A DNA stretch of 64,000 nt from Ralstonia soli (lineage in GTDB: Bacteria; Pseudomonadota; Gammaproteobacteria; Burkholderiales; Burkholderiaceae). Location of the stretch: contig NZ_JAMXHT010000004.1 in the NCBI RefSeq assembly GCF_023955655.1, forward strand, positions 434,001 through 498,000, in the 5' to 3' direction. The notes beneath the pieces were generated by a model, which was given only the letters and a program-made list of their open reading frames with translations, was not told the DNA's origin and ran no database searches. The position numbers and the translations under genes were made by a program. This document shows, piece after piece, positions 19,864 through 29,487 of this stretch (its first letter is position 1; each line of letters starts with the position of its first letter).

Positions 19864-20160
19864 CTTGCTGGCTCCGGTTCTTATCTTTGATGGATTTGGA
19901 ATAGGAGCAAGACTACCGAGCGGGCCTTGTACGGGGAACGAATGGTTTCAGGGAATGTTCATCGGTTTTTGCATAAGAGTGATGCGGGGGGTGTTTAGAG
20001 CCAGGGGCGGGGCTTTGAGAGGCGCCGCCGGGGCTTTGAGAGTCGGGGGTGGGGCTTTTTGAGCCAGTGCTGGGGCGCTTGGAGCTGAGGGTGGTGCTCG
20101 GAGAGTCGAGGGGGTGGGACTTTGGGAGTGGGTTTTGGGGCTTTGGGAGTCGGAGGTGGT
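19864..20160. repeat. Upstream region of sbp and decayed GGGGCTTTGAGAG-type minisatellite
   Basis: Bases 19864-19975 are the leader and promoter region of sbp. From about 19985 to 20160 the plus strand is strongly G-rich and made of diverged short repeats around GGGGCTTTGAGAG and GGAGTCG (for example at 20014, 20032 and 20129). It runs into the better preserved 21-bp repeat. No convincing gene is present; reading frames through it are low-complexity. Confidence 0.6.
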
Positions 20161-20173
20161 TCTCTGAGAGTCA

Positions 20174-20278
20174 GAGCTGGCTCTCGGGGAATCGGAGCTG
20201 GCTCTCGGGGAGTCGGAGCTGGCTCTCGGGGAATCGGAGCTGGCTCTCAGGGAGTCGGAGCTGGCTCTCCGAGATTCA
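20174..20278. repeat. Tandem 21-bp repeat, five copies
   Basis: Five consecutive units of GAGCTGGCTCTCGGGGARTCG start at 20174, 20195, 20216, 20237 and 20258. They differ by an alternating A/G and by a few changes in the last copies. The unit is a multiple of three and is open in frame, but the implied peptide (repeats of WLSGxRS) has no family resemblance and no ribosome binding site. Confidence 0.9.
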
Positions 20279-20385
20279 ATGGCGGTGGTGCATCACGGTT
20301 TCGTCCCCTGCCGGGGCCGACTCACTTTCTTTGTCTTGCCAAAGAAAGTAAGCAAAGAAAGGCGCGCCCGAGATGGCGACCCCCT

Positions 20386-20478
20386 CCTTGAATTTGTGTA
20401 ACCGGGCGGAGACGGGGAAAACTCGCTGCGCTCAAACAGTTCCCCGTCTTTTTTCCGCCCGCTTACACAAATTCAAGG
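20386..20478. repeat. Long hairpin, left internal unit
   Basis: CCTTGAATTTGTGTAA at the left pairs with the TTACACAAATTCAAGG at the right, then CGGGCGGA with TCCGCCCG and GACGGGGA with TCCCCGTC. The loop contains CTCGCTGCGCTCAAACA. The same loop core, reversed, recurs in the right unit, so the two hairpins are related. Confidence 0.85.
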
Positions 20479-20610
20479 CGCCATCTAGGGCAGGGGAAAA
20501 ACACACCATCTAGTGCGACGGCACTACTTCGTCCTGTATGCCATGGCGTCAGTTGGTGGTGTCGTATGACGCCTGCGTCTGTCCTCCCCCTGCTCCTCCC
20601 CCCTCCCCCT

Positions 20611-20740
20611 GCTCTTGCTCTTGCTCTTGCTCTTGCTCTTGCTCTTGCTCTTGCTCTTGCTCTTGCTCTTGCTCTTGCTCTTGCTCTTGCTCTTGCTCTT
20701 GCTCTTGCTCTTGCTCTTGCTCTTGCTCTTGCTCTTGCTC
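20611..20740. repeat. (GCTCTT) hexanucleotide microsatellite, about 21.7 copies
   Basis: 130 bp of uninterrupted GCTCTT units, flanked on the left by interrupted CT-rich sequence. All copies are identical, pointing to recent expansion by slippage. All frames stay open through it (dipeptide runs such as Ala-Leu, Cys-Ser, Lys-Ser, Glu-Gln, Ala-Arg), so apparent ORFs here are artefacts. Confidence 0.98.
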
Positions 20741-20838
20741 CCAACGTTCCTTGGCCCTTGCATCTGCACCGGGCTGTCCTTGGCGCGCGCGGTGGTGTTT
20801 AGTTGGTTTGGCCGTTGACGTTCCTGCCCTTGATGGCG

Positions 20839-20932
20839 CCTTGGATTTTTGTTGCGGGGAGGATAAAGAAGGGAGGCTTGTCTGAGCGCAGCGAGTTTGC
20901 CTCCCTTCCCTCCCCGCGACAAAAATCCAAGG
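20839..20932. repeat. Long hairpin, right internal unit
   Basis: CCTTGGATTTTTGTTGCGGGGA pairs with the TCCCCGCGACAAAAATCCAAGG at the right end, with an inner GGGAGGC/GCCTCCC pair. The loop carries TGAGCGCAGCGAGTTTG, the reverse complement of the left unit's loop. The arm sequences of the two hairpins are otherwise different. Confidence 0.85.
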
Positions 20933-21121
20933 AGGGGGTCGCCATCTCGGGCGCGCCTTTCTTTTGCTTACTTTTCTTTGGCAAGACAAAGAAAAGTGAG
21001 TCGGCCCCGGCAGGGGACGATACGAGGGATGGACCCCAAACACCCAAACCAAAAAAAAAAAAAGCCGCCCCAGCCCCCTCCAGAGCGACTCCCAAGGAAA
21101 ACCCCTCAACCACTCAACCCA

Positions 21122-22501
21122 TCACCTCCCCGCCCCGCGAATCGAATCCGGCGAGAAGTACGCTTCATTGAACCCACCACTGCTGTTCAACCGCGCCGGC
21201 TTGCCCGCATTGGTCAATCGATCCGCCAGATACGACCCCGCAATCAGGTCGTGATAGAACGTGACCGCCGGGTAATACCGATGCGCGTCATACGCATAGA
21301 ACGAAGATTGCAGGTTCGTCCGCCACAACTGCCCGCGCGCGTCGTAGTTGTCGGCCAATGCCGCCATCCAGGTGTCTTCGTCCAGGTACAGCACGCGCTT
21401 GGCGTACTGGTGGCGGAAGCCCGGCTTCAACTTGGCTTCCAGCACCCACACGCGGTGCAGCTCATAGCGGATGACGTCCGGATTGGGATGGTTGGGCTGC
21501 AGCAGATCCGCATATTTGACGCTCGGGTCGGCCAGCTTGTAGTCGTGGTACGGGACATAGATTTCCTTCTTGCCGACGACCTTCCACTCATAGCGCTCGC
21601 CCGAGCCGTTGAACAGGCGGTCGTCATCCACGGTGCGGAAGCCGCCTGGGCCCTGAGGCTGGTCAAACCCGAACTCCGGGGCCTGACGCACCCGGCGCGT
21701 GCCGGGGTTATAGGCCCAGGTCTTGGCGGTGTCGGAGCCTTCGCGGTCCCAGTACGTCTGGGAGACGATGATGTTGCCGCGGTCGCGCAGCGGCAGTTCG
21801 GTCTCGACGCGGGCGAAGGTCCGGTTGATGAGCGACGGCGCGCTGTCGAAGGCAGCGCCATTCATGGGCGACCAGATCTCGTACTTCCACTTGCCCCAGG
21901 CGATCTTGCCATCGGGGTACACGACCGCCTGGTCATACACGGCCGCTTCTTCGGCAATGGCCGAGGAGAACCGCAAGTTCCACATCAACTCCAGGCCGCT
22001 CTTGGGCACGGGGAACGGCGCGGTGGGCGGATAGTCCTTGAGGCCGTTGGCGTCGGGCGTGAGCTGCGTCTTCTGCGCGTGCTCGCGGATGGCCTTGTAG
22101 ACGGCGCCGTCGTAGCGGAAGTCGCGATGGCTGGGGTAGATCACCATCTTGAACGTCGCGGGGTACAGCTTGAACATCGCGAGCTGGCCATCGCTCAGGT
22201 GCGCACGGTACTGCGCCACGTTCTGGGCGGTGATGGTGGCCAGCGGCTTGTCGGCCGCATAGGGGTCGGGATACGCCTCGCCCGGCCGGAATGCCACGCC
22301 CGGTGGCGGGCCCTGCCATTTGCCGCTCCAGGCGGGGATGGCGCCGTCACCGCTGGCGGCGCGCTCAGCGCCCATGGGCGTGAGCGGCCCGTCCAGGCGT
22401 TTGACTTCGTCCGGCGTCATCGCGGCAAAGGATGGCGCGCCCAGTTGGACGCTGGCCATCACGCCGGCGATGGCGCACAGCAGGAATGTCCTGTTCTTCA
22501 T
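21122..22501 (-). CDS. DUF1329 family exported protein
   Basis: 459 aa with a Sec signal peptide (MKNRTFLLCAIAGV..., FAA-M cleavage near residue 27), so it is periplasmic or outer-membrane associated. The body matches the DUF1329 family (LolA/LolB-like superfamily fold): MTPDEVKRLDGPLTPMGAERA at the mature N-terminus and LHRVWVLEAKLKPGFRHQYAKRVLYLDEDTW near residue 360. DUF1329 genes commonly accompany DUF1302 genes and hydrophobic-substrate catabolic clusters; no DUF1302 gene is in this window. It is the last gene of the cluster transcribed from 25424. Confidence 0.88.
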   Translation of the reverse strand: MKNRTFLLCAIAGVMASVQLGAPSFAAMTPDEVKRLDGPLTPMGAERAASGDGAIPAWSGKWQGPPPGVAFRPGEAYPDPYAADKPLATITAQNVAQYRAHLSDGQLAMFKLYPATFKMVIYPSHRDFRYDGAVYKAIREHAQKTQLTPDANGLKDYPPTAPFPVPKSGLELMWNLRFSSAIAEEAAVYDQAVVYPDGKIAWGKWKYEIWSPMNGAAFDSAPSLINRTFARVETELPLRDRGNIIVSQTYWDREGSDTAKTWAYNPGTRRVRQAPEFGFDQPQGPGGFRTVDDDRLFNGSGERYEWKVVGKKEIYVPYHDYKLADPSVKYADLLQPNHPNPDVIRYELHRVWVLEAKLKPGFRHQYAKRVLYLDEDTWMAALADNYDARGQLWRTNLQSSFYAYDAHRYYPAVTFYHDLIAGSYLADRLTNAGKPARLNSSGGFNEAYFSPDSIRGAGR

Positions 22502-22549
22502 CGTCTCTCCTCCAGTCTTGTTGGGTGATCCTGGTCCGTGCGTGGCGGC

Positions 22550-23548
22550 CTAGGCTTGTGCGACTTGCAGCACCAGCTTGGCCGTGGCCGTGCCCAGCCG
22601 GACCTGTTCGAGCGCGCGTGTTGCGTCGGCCAGCGGCAGGCATTCGTTGCGGGGCGGTTGCAGCCGGCCGGTGCCAAGCCGCTCGGCAATCTCCTGCAAG
22701 CGCGCGCCGCTGGGCATCTTGCTGAACGCGAGCGCGGTGCGCAGGCCACGGCGGGCGGCTTCGGCGGTGTCGGGGCCGGAGTCGCCCGGGACCAATGTCA
22801 GGATGGCGACGAGGATGCCGCCGGGCTTGAGCAGGTCCAGGCCATTGGGCAAGGTGCCGCAACCGACCGCGTCCAGCACGAGGTCTGCGCCTTCGGGGGC
22901 CCAGGCCTTGAGCGCATCGGCGATGTCGCTGCCGCGGTAGTCGATGGCGAGGTCGCAGCCTAGCTGCATCAGCGCTTCGCGGCGCGCGGCGCTACAGGTG
23001 GCAGCCACGCGCGCGCCGGCCGCCTTGGCCAGCTGGATGGCGAACGTGCCGACGGCGCCTCCGCCCCCGTGCACCAGCACCGTCTGGCCGGGCTTGAGGC
23101 CGCCCTCATCGAAGAGCCCGGTCCATGCCGCCAATGCCGGTGTCGGCGATGCCGCAGCGTCTGCAAACGCGATGTTGTCGGGCAGGCGCACCACGGAATG
23201 CTGGTTGACGGCGACGTATTCCGCGAAGGCGCCCCACTTGCCGGCGCCGACATCCGTCTGCGTAAAGACGCGATCGCCCGGCACGAAGCCCGTGACCCCT
23301 GCCCCCACCGCCGCCACAACGCCGGCGGCATCAAAGCCGATCACGAAGGGAAAGCGGTACTCCATGAAATAGCTCAGGCTGCCTTCGCGGCATTTCCAGT
23401 CGGCGGGGTTGACGCCCGCGCAGATCACGCGGATCAGCACCTCTCCGGCGGCGGGTTCGGGCACGTCAACCTCGGCCATCCTGAGCACGTCTGGCCCGCC
23501 CACCTGGTCGATCACCATGGCACGCATGCTGGTCTCCAGGCCGGTCAT
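22550..23548 (-). CDS. Zinc-independent quinone oxidoreductase-type MDR protein
   Basis: 332 aa medium-chain dehydrogenase/reductase. It has a GroES-like N-domain (NPADWKCREGSL, HELP-type DAAGVVAAVGAGVTGFVPGDRV) and a Rossmann domain with the NADP-binding loop VLVHGGGGAVGTFAIQLAKAAGA near residue 150. Zinc ligands are absent, as in quinone oxidoreductases and enoyl reductases. I chose the ATG at 23548 because it overlaps the SDR stop (ATGA); an upstream in-frame extension lies inside the SDR gene. The substrate is unknown. Confidence 0.9.
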   Translation of the reverse strand: MTGLETSMRAMVIDQVGGPDVLRMAEVDVPEPAAGEVLIRVICAGVNPADWKCREGSLSYFMEYRFPFVIGFDAAGVVAAVGAGVTGFVPGDRVFTQTDVGAGKWGAFAEYVAVNQHSVVRLPDNIAFADAAASPTPALAAWTGLFDEGGLKPGQTVLVHGGGGAVGTFAIQLAKAAGARVAATCSAARREALMQLGCDLAIDYRGSDIADALKAWAPEGADLVLDAVGCGTLPNGLDLLKPGGILVAILTLVPGDSGPDTAEAARRGLRTALAFSKMPSGARLQEIAERLGTGRLQPPRNECLPLADATRALEQVRLGTATAKLVLQVAQA

Positions 23549-24423
23549 TGCTGTGCTGCGCCGGGGCGCCCCAGGGCCGGATGCGCATACGGCGGGATCA
23601 CCGGGGCCGGCAGCGTGCCCTGCGCATCGAGCGTACGGACCTGCAGGCCCTGCTCCAGCGGAAAGTGCAGGCTGTGCGCCACCGCGCCGGTGCGCTCGCT
23701 CGCCGGAACGCGGCACAGTGCGAGCGCCGTTTCCACCAGGTACTCCACGGGCTCGGTCGGATAGCCCTCGGGGATGTAGCGCTCGCTGCCGGGCGTGAGG
23801 ATGGCGGTGCTCGGCCCCACGGAATTCACGGCGATGTTGTCGGCGAGCAGCTCTGCGGCCAGCCCTTCGGTGAAGCGGTTGACGGCCGCCTTGACGGCCG
23901 CATACACCGTGACGCCCCCCGCGATGTCGAATGCGTTGTACGGACGCGTGGGCGACAGTGCCGTCACCGAGCCGAGATTGAGGATCGCCCCGCCGCCGCG
24001 TGCCCGCATCAACGGGATGGCCGCGCGGCTCAGTACGAAGGGCACGCGCAGGTAGTGCTCGATCGTGCGGTCGAACATGTCGAGTGGCATCGATTCAATG
24101 GGGCTGTACTCCGCAATGCCGGCGTTGTTGACGAGGATGTCGAGCCCCCCGGCTGCGCTGGCCGCGCGGGAGATGAGGTTGTCGCGCTGCGCAGGGTCGT
24201 CAAGATCGGCGGCGAGGGCGATCGCCTGTCCGCCCTGGCGTTTGATCTGCGCGACCGTTTCAGCGAGCGTGTTGGGCTCGTCGCCCGACTGGCCCATGCG
24301 CCGCCCCGTGGCGACCACCAGCGCGCCTTCCGCCGCAAAACGCAGGGCAATGGCGCGGCCGATGCCGCGGCTGGCGCCTGTGACGAGCGCGATCTTTCCT
24401 GTCAGTGTTCCGTGTGTGGACAT
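23545..24423 (-). CDS. Short-chain dehydrogenase/reductase
   Basis: 292 aa. It has the classical SDR N-terminus (VTGASRGIGRA, residues 14-24), NNAG (about 99-102), Ser in NLGSVTAL, and the catalytic Tyr and Lys in VYAAVKAAV (Y-x3-K). GR at the cofactor loop (VVATGRR) suggests NADP preference. The C-terminal about 50 residues, with a Pro-rich AHPALGRPGAAQQ tail, extend beyond the standard fold. It is coupled by a 4-bp overlap to the oxidoreductase and follows the Dabb-like gene by 4 bp. A hydroxy/keto oxidoreductase step is likely. Confidence 0.9.
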   Translation of the reverse strand: MSTHGTLTGKIALVTGASRGIGRAIALRFAAEGALVVATGRRMGQSGDEPNTLAETVAQIKRQGGQAIALAADLDDPAQRDNLISRAASAAGGLDILVNNAGIAEYSPIESMPLDMFDRTIEHYLRVPFVLSRAAIPLMRARGGGAILNLGSVTALSPTRPYNAFDIAGGVTVYAAVKAAVNRFTEGLAAELLADNIAVNSVGPSTAILTPGSERYIPEGYPTEPVEYLVETALALCRVPASERTGAVAHSLHFPLEQGLQVRTLDAQGTLPAPVIPPYAHPALGRPGAAQQ

Positions 24424-24427
24424 GGGG

Positions 24428-25090
24428 CTACTCCTCGGTACCGGGTTGGCTTGAAATCAGGCTGACGTGCAGCGGGCAGAAGGCGTGAGAGATGGCGTCG
24501 ACCGTCCACTCCGGAAACTCCGGGTCGAACCAGCGATCGACGCGGCCCCAGTGGAACGGGTGCATCAGGTACTCGTCCAGCAGGTCGTCGATGGTGGCGA
24601 ATTCCTGCTGCCAGACGTGGGTCCACGCGCCGGATGCATCCCTGTGGTTGACGTGGTTGACGCGGGCAAGCCGCCAATTGCGGATGCCGGGCATGTACTG
24701 GGGCATCCGCAGGGTGTCCTGCTCCAGGGCAAGGACGTGCTGCTCATGCGCCTCGGGCCGGACGCGGAACATCAGCGTGCGCCAGATGCCGTCACGCAGT
24801 TGGGGGGCGCGCTGGCCGCCGCCGATGGGGGTGTAGGTAGCGCCATCCACGTCGGCCAGGCCAGTCAGTGCCGCGGCCAAACCAGACGCACCGGGTACCG
24901 CTTCGGTGTATTGCACGTCGAGCGTGTAATCGCCCGCGCCCCAGCACCCTTGCAGGTTGCGCCCGAGTGCGGCGTGGCAAACCCCGGGCAACGCACGCAC
25001 GCGGGACAGGATCGCCTGTTCGAGCGCGGCAGTATCGGCCTGCGCAGCTGCATCGGTAGCGAGTCGGAGCTGTGCGGTTTCAAGCGGCAT
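24428..25090 (-). CDS. Dabb/EthD-like (stress-responsive A/B barrel) protein
   Basis: 220 aa from the ATG at 25090, which has a GAGGAG site 7 bp upstream and overlaps the end of the preceding gene by 11 bp. Two repeats of a ferredoxin-like barrel can be suspected: LGRNLQGCWGAGDYTLDVQY (residues about 40-60) and IRNWRLARVNHVN...WTHVWQQEFATIDDLLDEYLMHPFHW (about 135-190). The second matches the stress-responsive A/B barrel (Dabb) pattern. Catalytic function is unknown; similar proteins act as small cyclases, monooxygenase-like or binding proteins in catabolic clusters. Confidence 0.65.
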   Translation of the reverse strand: MPLETAQLRLATDAAAQADTAALEQAILSRVRALPGVCHAALGRNLQGCWGAGDYTLDVQYTEAVPGASGLAAALTGLADVDGATYTPIGGGQRAPQLRDGIWRTLMFRVRPEAHEQHVLALEQDTLRMPQYMPGIRNWRLARVNHVNHRDASGAWTHVWQQEFATIDDLLDEYLMHPFHWGRVDRWFDPEFPEWTVDAISHAFCPLHVSLISSQPGTEE

Positions 25091-25424
25091 GGCGCGGCTC
25101 CTCACGTTGCGGCAGCGGCTGTGATGCATCCGTCATGACGTGACGGCGGCGCGCTTCGCACAGCGCATCCACCTGCGCCCAGAAGGCGAACGCCGAGGCG
25201 TCGATGCTGGCGCGCATCGCGTAGTAGGCAGGCGCGTCGGGCACCTGCCACAGCAGCCAGAGCGTATTGGGCACATCGTCCAGCGCCACCGGCGGTGAAA
25301 CCCAGCGCTGCAGCAATGTCAGGCCCCTGGCGGCGCTGTTGGGCAGGTACGTGTTTTCCAGCAGGTCCAGCACGGCGTTCAGGTGCGTGGGTGCGAGCAC
25401 GATTTCGTCCAGCACGTGAATCAT
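25080..25424 (-). CDS. Small conserved protein of the DUF1329 cluster
   Basis: 114 aa from the ATG at 25424, with GCGAGG 7 bp upstream. It is hydrophilic with no signal peptide. The pattern MIHVLDEIVLAP...LLENTYLPNSAARGLTLLQRW resembles a dimeric alpha/beta barrel (NIPSNAP/Dabb-like), but I do not recognise the exact family. It is the first gene of the five-gene cluster and its stop codon lies inside the next gene, indicating coupled translation. No function is assigned. Confidence 0.6.
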   Translation of the reverse strand: MIHVLDEIVLAPTHLNAVLDLLENTYLPNSAARGLTLLQRWVSPPVALDDVPNTLWLLWQVPDAPAYYAMRASIDASAFAFWAQVDALCEARRRHVMTDASQPLPQREEPRHAA

Positions 25425-25569
25425 CGGCGGGCCTCGCTCTCGCTTGGTAAGGCTGTCATGGGTACTCCCGTCATGGGTACTCCGGATAGGCAGTGGCTGC
25501 ATTCGTTGGCACTCTTTTAGGTACCTGCCGTGCCCTGAACCCGGCGCCGGCATGGACTGAAGTGCTGGA

Positions 25570-26649
25570 ATGATTATGGGAAGCCCGGCCCTGACCGATC
25601 CCTACCCGGCCGATCAACAATCGCTACCGAAGCAATCAGAACGAACATCCATGAACGCTGAGTTGTCGGGACGCGCCGTCCCACCCGGTATGGAGCAGCG
25701 CCTGCTGGATGAGCTGAAACGGCAAGGCACGCCGGGTCTCCCGCAGCCGGCGCAGTTCATCGCGCTCTATCGCGCCTGCATCGAGCAGCTGGAAGCACTG
25801 GTGGCCAAGGGCAATGGCCACCCGCCCATGCGCAAGCAGGAGGTGGACTTGCTGTGCCGGTGCGTGTTGAGTACCGAATCGCTCAGGCAGGCGATCGGCT
25901 GCGCAGCCGATTTCTGCGCGATGCTGTATCCGCGCGCCGGCACGCTGTCGCTCGGACAGAACGGAAAGCAGGCCGTCTTCCGCATGGATTCGCTGCGCCG
26001 CGCGAAGACCTCGGCCGCCTGCATGGTCGACCTGACGGGGCTCTTCTACTACATGCAGCTCTTCGGCTGGCTCATCGGCCAGCCGCTGCGCCCGACGCAC
26101 GTGTTTCTCGCGCACCCCCGGCGTGAAGACGCGATGCCGTTCCTGGGCCTGTTCAATGCGCCCGTGACGACCGGCGCCCCGACCTATGGCTTTGAATTCG
26201 ATGCGGCGTTGCTGGATCGGCGTGTCGTGCGCCAGCCCGGGGAGCTGGGTGCGTTTCTGGAGGATTTCCCGTACCGGCTGATTGGAGCACCGGCCGAGGT
26301 GGTCTCACTCACGCAGCAGGTGCGCGCCGTGCTCGATGCCGCGCTGGCACACGGCGCACGGCTGCCGACGCTAGCGGAACTGGCCGTTCGATTTGACGTG
26401 AGCGAACCCACGCTGCGCCGCCGCCTGGCTGCGGACAACTGCAGCTACTCGATCCTGCGCGAGCACTGTCTGCGCGAAGCTGCCGAACGCTGCCTGAGCA
26501 CAACCAACTGGTCGGTCGGAAGGATCGCGGAGCGGCTCGGCTTTGCCAGCGATGAGGCCTTCCGGCGGGCGTTCCTGCGCTGGACCGGACACGCGCCCAG
26601 CCAATTCCGGCGCGAAGCCAAGGCGGCCCCGGCGAGCGCCGCGCCATGA
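25570..26649 (+). CDS. AraC-family transcriptional regulator
   Basis: 359 aa. A large N-terminal ligand domain of the arabinose-binding-like type (about residues 40-230) is followed by a C-terminal AraC double helix-turn-helix (about 255-350) with LAVRFDVSEPTLRRRLAADNCSYSILREHCLREAAERCL and VGRIAERLGFASDEAFRRAFLRWTGHAPSQFRR. It is divergent from the five-gene DUF1329 cluster across a 145-bp gap, the usual arrangement of a cluster-specific activator. The start is uncertain: an ATG at 25651 is also possible and neither has a strong ribosome binding site. Confidence 0.88.
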   Translation: MIMGSPALTDPYPADQQSLPKQSERTSMNAELSGRAVPPGMEQRLLDELKRQGTPGLPQPAQFIALYRACIEQLEALVAKGNGHPPMRKQEVDLLCRCVLSTESLRQAIGCAADFCAMLYPRAGTLSLGQNGKQAVFRMDSLRRAKTSAACMVDLTGLFYYMQLFGWLIGQPLRPTHVFLAHPRREDAMPFLGLFNAPVTTGAPTYGFEFDAALLDRRVVRQPGELGAFLEDFPYRLIGAPAEVVSLTQQVRAVLDAALAHGARLPTLAELAVRFDVSEPTLRRRLAADNCSYSILREHCLREAAERCLSTTNWSVGRIAERLGFASDEAFRRAFLRWTGHAPSQFRREAKAAPASAAP

Positions 26650-26667
26650 CCGGTGTGTTTGCGTAAG

Positions 26668-26704
26668 ACAAAAAAAATGCCGCTCAGCCGAAGCTGAACG
26701 GCAT
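26668..26704 (-). terminator. clpB terminator
   Basis: Stem ATGCCGYTCAGC/GCTGARCGGCAT around a CGAA tetraloop (26677-26704), with an A-run (26670-26677) that reads as T on the minus strand. It lies 25 bp past the clpB stop and also faces the end of the araC-type gene. Confidence 0.85.
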
Positions 26705-26728
26705 ACCACTCAGGTGAGTGCGCCGGGC

Positions 26729-29317
<2,589 letters not shown>

Positions 29318-29354
29318 TAAAAACCCCTTGCGGAAAATGTTTCACTGATCCGAA

Positions 29355-29382
29355 AGATAGGGAGCATCGGTGGCATTTCAAG
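29355..29382 (-). promoter_or_regulatory. Sigma-32-type promoter of clpB
   Basis: On the minus strand CTTGAAA (29382-29376), a 13-bp spacer and CCCTATCT (29362-29355) match the heat-shock consensus CTTGAAA-N13/15-CCCCATNT with one mismatch in the conserved -10 positions. It lies just upstream of clpB, a classical RpoH target. Confidence 0.8.
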
Positions 29383-29424
29383 CACCGAAACGGCGGTTTT
29401 TACGCAGATTTGTGCCAAATCAAA

Positions 29425-29452
29425 CGGCGGCGCGCCTGCCGACGCGCCGCCG
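29425..29452 (-). terminator. Stem-loop downstream of the 3HB-oligomer hydrolase gene
   Basis: A 10-bp GC stem (CGGCGGCGCG with CGCGCCGCCG) and 8-nt loop are followed on the minus strand by GTTTGATTT. The tail is only moderately T-rich, so it is a likely but not ideal intrinsic terminator. Confidence 0.55.
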
Positions 29453-29487
29453 CCCGAAGTGCTTCTGAACCGTCTTGGGCTATCGCA

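Larger units (their letters stand above)
20301..21020. repeat. Nested inverted-repeat element enclosing a microsatellite
   Basis: Outer arms 20301-20389 and 20929-21020 are nearly perfect inverted copies that differ mainly by single-base length changes in A or T runs. Inside each arm lies a separate long hairpin (20386-20478 and 20839-20932), and a further inverted match GGCGCCATCWAGGGCAGG is at 20477-20494 and 20824-20841. The centre is the hexanucleotide microsatellite. There is no transposase and no clear target-site duplication. It looks like a REP/MITE-type composite of non-autonomous palindromic units. Confidence 0.85.

Noticed and set aside
20174-20278. CRISPR-like array
   Set aside because: Units are directly adjacent with no unique spacers, and no cas genes are present.
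20049-20391. Frames with WLSGNRS-type or SRGIGAG-type repeats
   Set aside because: Made by the 21-bp tandem repeat. Low complexity, no plausible start signal.
20301-21020. Insertion sequence
   Set aside because: Long inverted arms, but no transposase frame and no obvious target-site duplication. Described as a non-autonomous repeat.
20463-21171. Several overlapping long frames with Lys-Ser, Glu-Gln, Ala-Arg or Leu-rich dipeptide runs
   Set aside because: They are produced by the GCTCTT microsatellite being open in every frame. No ribosome binding site, no family resemblance, and they cross the palindromic arms.
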